From NCBI GenBank assembly GCA_011009095.1, contig VTPC01090619.1:268076-332075 (forward strand): a DNA stretch of 64,000 bases. Direction: 5' to 3'. This document shows, piece after piece, positions 59,008 to 64,000 of the stretch. Positions within the stretch are counted from its first letter, which is position 1, and the number at the start of each line of letters is the position of its first letter. Source of the DNA: Ignelater luminosus. Taxonomy: Eukaryota; Arthropoda; Insecta; Coleoptera; Elateridae. The translations under genes were made by a program, and so were the position numbers. The notes beneath the pieces were generated by a model, which was not told the origin of the DNA, made no database searches, and saw nothing but the letters and a program-made list of their open reading frames with translations.

Positions 59008-59435
59008 CTGAAATAATAATCTTGATAGTTACTTTGTTTAAAACTACTTGGTGTTTAAGTAGAACATTTCCACAAAATGAAAACTTTGGCTATTAAAACG
59101 CAGTAAGTTATCTGCATAAAGTAAAATAAATATAGCTAACAGACTAGCAATTTAATTATTTTTTGGCATTCACAAATTTTACTACAGCTACGTACTATAT
59201 TTAGAATTAATACCCAATCAAGCTTGACAACTATTTTTATTTTATTAAAGATACTGCGTTTTTAAATGATTTTATAATATGTTGCAACAAATATACTTCT
59301 TGATGAAATAAAATTGGAAATCATAAAGCTATAGCGGAAGTGTCCAACCTTCATTCTTTGTGAACTTTATTACAAGATTTGTTAAATAAGCAAATGTCCC
59401 AATTTGCAGCACCTCCATCTATTGAATAATAGTTA

Positions 59436-59593
59436 CAGTGGAACCTCCATAACTTGCAATCCAAGAGATGCGATTATTAGTTTGAGTTATAGAAAATTAC
59501 ATGCAACTGGTATTGAAGTGCAAGGGGACGCAATAAATTTCAAGTTGAAGAGAAATTTGAGTTACAGAAGTTCGACTTATGGGGGTTCCACTG
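59436..59593. mobile_element. pogo-like MITE of 158 bp
   Basis: TA-flanked, with ends CAGTGGAACCTCCATAACTT and the mirror TTATGGGGGTTCCACTG, typical of pogo/Tigger-type termini. A GAGTTATAGAAAA / GAGTTACAGAAGTTCGA pattern repeats inside. No coding capacity. Confidence 0.85.
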
Positions 59594-59609
59594 TACTTGT
59601 GTAACACGG

Positions 59610-59830
59610 AAGGTGGGAGTCTGAGTGGCTCTGATAATTATGAATCTGGCTATCAACCCAATGGTTGTGGGTTTGATTCCCGGCCGAGGCCCCGAGATTT
59701 GCTTCTTCTGGGAGGGATGTAAAGCAATGGGTCCTGTGTTACTACGATGAGTTGCATGTTAAAAATACCTACCAGTGTTGGAAAACCTTGGGTTTGGCTA
59801 AATTCTAGTTGGTGGAGAAACTGAATAGTT
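59610..59830 (+). mobile_element. tRNA-derived SINE
   Basis: The head (about 59615-59690) has a degenerate box A (GAGTGGCTCTGA) and a good box B (GGGTTTGATTCCC, consensus GGTTCGANTCC) at the spacing of a tRNA. The anticodon stem (TCTGG / CCCAA) no longer pairs well and there is no 3' acceptor stem. About 140 bp of unrelated body follows, ending before a run of T at 59830. This is a retroposed SINE and not a working tRNA gene. Confidence 0.8.
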
Positions 59831-60499
59831 TTTTTTAAACAAATAACTTTCTGCTGGGTGCTAAGGTAACTATAATGAAAACAACTAACTGTTATTCTTT
59901 CTATTTACCTCTGGTAACAAGATGAAATGGAACATTCTTTCCCACTGTTGTGGATGATAGGTTTAGGTCCAAAAACAAAGGAGGGAAGAATTTCCTTTAA
60001 ATTCCATTAGATATATTCTATTGCACCCTCTGACAGAAAATCATCTTTTTAAATATAAAATCTTTGTAATTTTATAATAAGAAAGTTTAAAATATTCTTA
60101 AAAATTTGCATTCTATTAACATGTAAATTACATTTTTTGCAAAACAACGTAAATCTAAAGCATAAAACAAGTGACATAAAGATCAATGAAATAAAGAAAA
60201 AGTGATGAAAACGGGGAAAAGGGCATTAAGTACTATTTCACTACCCAAAGCTCTAGCTACAAAGAATTTTATAGAAAAACTTCATGTTGTCCTTACCCAT
60301 TTAGAAAACACATGGTTTACATCTTCTGGTCATTCTAGCCATTGGTTTTTGTATCATTGAAAGTTGTACTAAATAAAGGGATGCAATTTACATGTTAATA
60401 AAGATTACTTCTTCTCAAAGATTTCGAATATGATGGTAAAGAAAAAAATTACAGTTGAAAATTATGGGTTAAGTGAAAGAGCAGAGTGCTCAGCTTCCG

Positions 60500-60606
60500 T
60501 TATTCACTCTGAACTTCGTCCTTTGCGCTTATTTGTTTTTTTTTTTTGTATTTGAAGTATATTGTATACATTTGCACAATAAAGACATTATTATTATTAT
60601 TATTAA
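60500..60606 (+). repeat. (TTA)n tail after a retroelement-like 3' end
   Basis: TGCACAATAAAGACA is followed by five TTA units. This AATAAA-plus-microsatellite arrangement is common at 3' ends of some LINEs and SINEs, but no upstream body was recognised. Confidence 0.35.
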
Positions 60607-61785
60607 ATATATGATCTTCTGCAAGATATCAGAAAATACATGTAGTCCAATTTAAAAAAAATCTTATAAAGTTGTAAGTCTTACCACATAAATGGTAAAT
60701 ATTTTCTTTAATGTAGTAACAATGCATGTTATTAGAGCAACTCAATGTAGAATTAAAATAATAAAAATGGTTTGATGGTTTGATTAAAGATAGGAGCAGC
60801 TATTAGACAAAAAAAAATGTAAATAGTAATCAAAGCCCACAAACATGTACCAAATAAGTACTTAGAAACAACTCGTTAGATGTGACAAGAGAAAAGAAAT
60901 AAACAAAATAATCTACTAATTTATTACCGGGTTTGCATCTTAAGCACAGCCTACAGGTAGCCTGATAACGTCACATGTTAAGAAGTGCAAAATTAAGGTT
61001 GCCACCCCAGACTTCCCACGTCTAATTTAAGTCTAAGACTGATAGCTTATGTGTTTTGAAGTCAAAGAGAGAGAACTCCGTACGTCTATTTCAGAATCCA
61101 AGGGGCATCTCTCAATATAATGTAATAGAAAAAGAAAAGAGGGGAAAAACAGTATTTAAGGGCACCAACCCTGATAGTATGTTGTGAATTACAGCATCAA
61201 AAGTATGTATAGTGTAGAGGCACCAAATCAAATGATGCATGTCATTGACACAATTTTCTAATACCATCTGTTAAAAATCAAAATCGCTGTTGCCTTAGAA
61301 ATAAAATAAATAGTAGAACATGGTAAATAATTGATTCTAAGTAATAATTTATTGTAATACCTGGAAAAAACAAAAGTTTTAAGTTTTATTTGTTAATACA
61401 ACAGAATTAACATAACATGGTTAATTTTCTTGAAACGAGATTGGCAGCAGTTGTTATAGTATGTTTACTAATCGATCGAAGAATCGACCACTAAAAAATA
61501 TCATTCTAACCTCACTTTCTGTGCATTCAACATTCCTGTCATTGCTTGTAAATTCGTGTTTTATACAAGAATTCTTTTCAGAACTGAGAACAAAGCAACA
61601 TCATAATCATGCCAAAATATTTATGTAAACAATCAAACCAACTTATTGCTTTTTTTTTAATAACCAACATATACTATTGTGAAATTTAATTTTCTGGAGA
61701 GTTGCAAATGCCTTGAATATAAGTATTTCTATGGTTAGTAGTATATCGCAAACAGTAAAATCTAACCAAACCATCTGCAGCCCCA

Positions 61786-62071
61786 AACGAAGTTAAAGTC
61801 TTTAGAAGAGCCATCAATCATAGTGATGGACAATGCCAGCTATCACAGCACAGTCATAAATAAAGCACCAATTGCTGCATGGTCAAAGGCAGCAATACAG
61901 GAATGGTTGTAAAAGAATAATATACTGTATGAAGACAATGCAATGAAGTACCACCTCTTGAACTTGGCTCAATGGTAAGTAATAATAAAACAAGGTACTT
62001 AGATAGATGCTAATATGCATATTATTTCAAAAATGCACCACCAAAGCAGTATGCTGCCGATACTCTAGCTG
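61786..62071 (+). pseudogene. Transposase remnant (DDE, Tc1/mariner-like)
   Basis: From about 61800 the frame reads SLEEPSIIVMDNASYHSTV, the block around the second catalytic Asp of a DDE transposase class common in insects. It continues as INKAPIAAWSKAAIQEWL, a stop, and NNILYEDNAMKYHLL. A possible intron (GTAAGT near 61976) separates it from APPKQYAADTLAE near 62038. The frame is then cut off by a half foldback at 62072. Dead fragment. Confidence 0.65.
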
Positions 62072-62204
62072 AAACTTTTTTGAAAAAACAAAAGCATAAG
62101 TAAATTGATCTCCAAAATAGCCAAATCTTTTCTAATTTAACTGACTTCATATCTCTTACAATTTCCAAGATCCCAATAGTGAGCATCGAAATGTGGACAC
62201 ACTG
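62072..62204. mobile_element. TACAGTGTG-family foldback, right half only
   Basis: Matches the last 130 bp of the foldbacks at 50303 and 62844 (AAGCATAAGTAAATTGATCT ... GAGCATCGAAATGTGGACAC) and ends in CTG-TA. The left arm and loop are missing. Confidence 0.8.
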
Positions 62205-62425
62205 TATACGTAATATTAGTGACTCTCAACAAATCTATGTATTTTTACATAGTGACATGCTCCGATCCCTATTTGATAGGTGTTTTTTACAAATAAAATT
62301 GCTACAGAGTGTTTTCAATCAAACTATATGTAACTTTATGCTATTGTTTTATCAATTAATATTTAATAGAAATGTTTCAATGTTAATAACAAGAATTTGT
62401 CTATAAAAGTTCTTCCAGAAGTATA

Positions 62426-62839
62426 CAGGATGTCAACAGGAAGTGTCAACATTGAGGTACTTGAAATCCAGAAACCGTTTAGTTTGCATCTTTCTTACTT
62501 CTTCAGATTGCATCCAAAAAGCGCCGCCAACGAGATGTGGCAATTGCATGAACAGATTTGGGTAATGATGCGATACCTGGAAAGTATCAACAGCACAGAT
62601 GACAACAGCCTGTACAATAACATTTTAAATTATTTTCTGGCATTTTTTTCTATAATAAACTTCGATTATGATGTACTGTTCTTTTGATCTTGACTAGGTA
62701 TGCTATAATTAAGTTATACTGAACTTTGAAGTAGAATTCTGAAATTCATAATTACCATCTCTTGACTATATGGAGTGTTCAAGTTCACTTCTGGTTTTAT
62801 GAAAGTTGAATCAACCTTATTTTTTTACATAACATGCTG
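62426..62839. mobile_element. TA-flanked element abutting a foldback
   Basis: Starts TA-CAGGATGTCAACAGGAAGTG and ends AACATGCTG-TA. Its ends resemble the element at 45551-45728. The middle (about 62500-62615) is GC-richer, with a short open stretch (RLHPKSAANEMWQLHEQI) that resembles nothing known to me. Confidence 0.5.
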
Positions 62840-62843
62840 TATA

Positions 62844-63746
62844 CAGTGTGTCCACATTTCGATGCTCACTATTGGGATCTTGAAAACTGTAAGAGATAGG
62901 AAGTCGGTTAAACTAGAAAAGATTTGGCTATTTTGGAGATCAGTTTACTTATGCTTTTGTTTTTTCAGAAAAGTTCAAGGCTTACTAGATATTTGCTAAA
63001 AACGAAATTATCTTATTTTTTTAAAGTGAAATATCTCAGGAATGAGCAAAGATAGAAAAGAACAGCAAAGAGGGTGTTTTAGAGAATTTACTCCGAAACA
63101 CAAAAAAATTATTTTCACAATTGTCTTTTGTTTTACTTCGGCGCTGAAACGCAAATCCAAATTTTTCCTAATGGAACGCCTACTTGATTTCCATATTACT
63201 GAACTGCACACCTTAAATGCTTTTCAGTGATACATGGTTTGACATAGCTAGTCTTTTGTTTTACTGAGTTATGAAGTGAAAATCATTTTTCATCATAGTG
63301 TGCCATGACATCTAACACCAAGTTGTGGAGTGTTATCAAAGAAAATCATTTCTTATGCAAAAATTGTTAAAACAAAATAAATACGCTTTTATGGGGCATT
63401 AGCTGCTTATTTGATGCTATCTGTGAATGCTCAGAAAAGTATCTTAAAAGCGTCTTTTGTTTTGTTTTAGCAATTGTTACATAACAAATGTAATTTATCT
63501 GACAAAAATCAATGATTTTCATATGTTTAAAGCCAAGGCACACTAAGTGGGAAATGCTTTTTATTTAAAAAAAATATGATAATTTCGTTTTTAGCAAATA
63601 TCTAGTAAGCCGTGAACTTTTTTGAAAAAACAAAAGCATAAGTAAACTGATCTCCAAAATAGCCAAATCTTTTCTAATTTAATCAACTTCGTATCTCTTA
63701 CAATTTCCAAGACCCTAATAGTGAGCATCGCAATGTGGACACACTG
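62844..63746. mobile_element. TACAGTGTG-family foldback copy 2, complete
   Basis: TA-flanked (62842-62843 and 63747-63748), 903 bp, ends CAGTGTGTCCACATTTCGAT and its mirror. Arms match those of copy 1. The middle shares CATTAGCTGCTTATTTGATG and GTGTGCCATGACATCTAACA with copy 1 in the opposite orientation. No coding frame. Confidence 0.85.
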
Positions 63747-64000
63747 TATATCATAATAACCTGATCCTGCTTTAAATTCTGTTTAAGCAACTTTAAAAAC
63801 AATTGCCAAATATGATGGAGTATGAATTTTCTTGTTATTAATGAAATAAACACACCATGAAATGAGAAAGCCAAACTAAAGATAAAAATATAAATTAGAA
63901 GTAGAAGATAATTTTCCAAGATTCATATCAAGTTGCAAGATAAACTTTTCTGTAATGCACAAAACTGCTGAAGAGCCGAGACAGGAAAATTTGCATAAAA

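Noticed and set aside
59615-59690. A functional tRNA gene
   Set aside because: Box B is good, but the anticodon stem does not pair, there is no acceptor stem closing, and an unrelated body follows. It is a SINE head.
59008-64000. Upstream CABLES exons
   Set aside because: I looked on the minus strand for the conserved serine- and arginine-rich N-terminal blocks of CABLES and found none with splice sites.

Overview
This is an AT-rich eukaryotic nuclear window, almost certainly from an insect. The genes have short exons with consensus GT/AG introns. All gene products are conserved animal proteins, and one (Mextli) is best known from insects. Long introns and intergenic DNA carry many Tc1/mariner-like elements with TA target sites, LINE fragments and a tRNA-derived SINE. 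The order cannot be fixed from the sequence. There are no bacterial features (operons, Shine-Dalgarno sites, CRISPR).

Layout. (1) 1489-2692, plus strand: AMACR, a peroxisomal 2-methylacyl-CoA racemase, in two exons. (2) 2695-3973, minus strand: JMJD4-type JmjC oxygenase in two exons; its stop codon is 2 bp from the AMACR stop. (3) 5680-19206, plus: GLG1 (Golgi apparatus protein 1 / cysteine-rich FGF receptor), seven exons, complete at 1100 aa; intron 1 is about 9.9 kb and full of repeats, and holds a 100-N gap. (4) 21819-28534, plus: SCP-type CTD small phosphatase in four exons, 299 aa. (5) 34113-53939, plus: mextli (mxt), an eIF4E-binding MIF4G/KH protein, ten coding exons, 505 aa; introns 3 (9.4 kb) and 8 (7.9 kb) are made largely of transposons. 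(6) 58312-59007, minus: the last two coding exons of a CABLES gene (cyclin-box CDK5/ABL substrate); its 5' exons lie outside the window or were not recognised.

The genes do not form a pathway: lipid metabolism, translation-factor hydroxylation, Golgi trafficking, phosphatase signalling, translation initiation and cell-cycle control are simply neighbours. JMJD4 and Mextli both touch translation, but I see no sign that they are co-regulated.

The unusual content is mobile DNA. At least seven foldback elements (long inverted arms around a loop) lie in introns or next to genes. Several have ends of the form TA-CAG...CTG-TA, and three families share a subterminal motif. One keeps a piece of Tc1/mariner-like transposase in its loop. 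One is a compound structure whose arms are each a tandem pair of about 290 bp. One has inserted into a LINE so cleanly that deleting it and one TA rejoins the LINE reading frame. Several elements abut directly. Other items are a decayed integrase gene with a cysteine-rich tail, a mariner with a changed catalytic residue, a piggyBac-like element with GC-rich repeats, a pogo-like MITE next to a SINE, and a tandem dimer of about 485 bp.

All splice sites were placed by eye from GT/AG signals and codon phase. Every exon junction listed keeps the reading frame. Family names rest on remembered family features, not on a database search.
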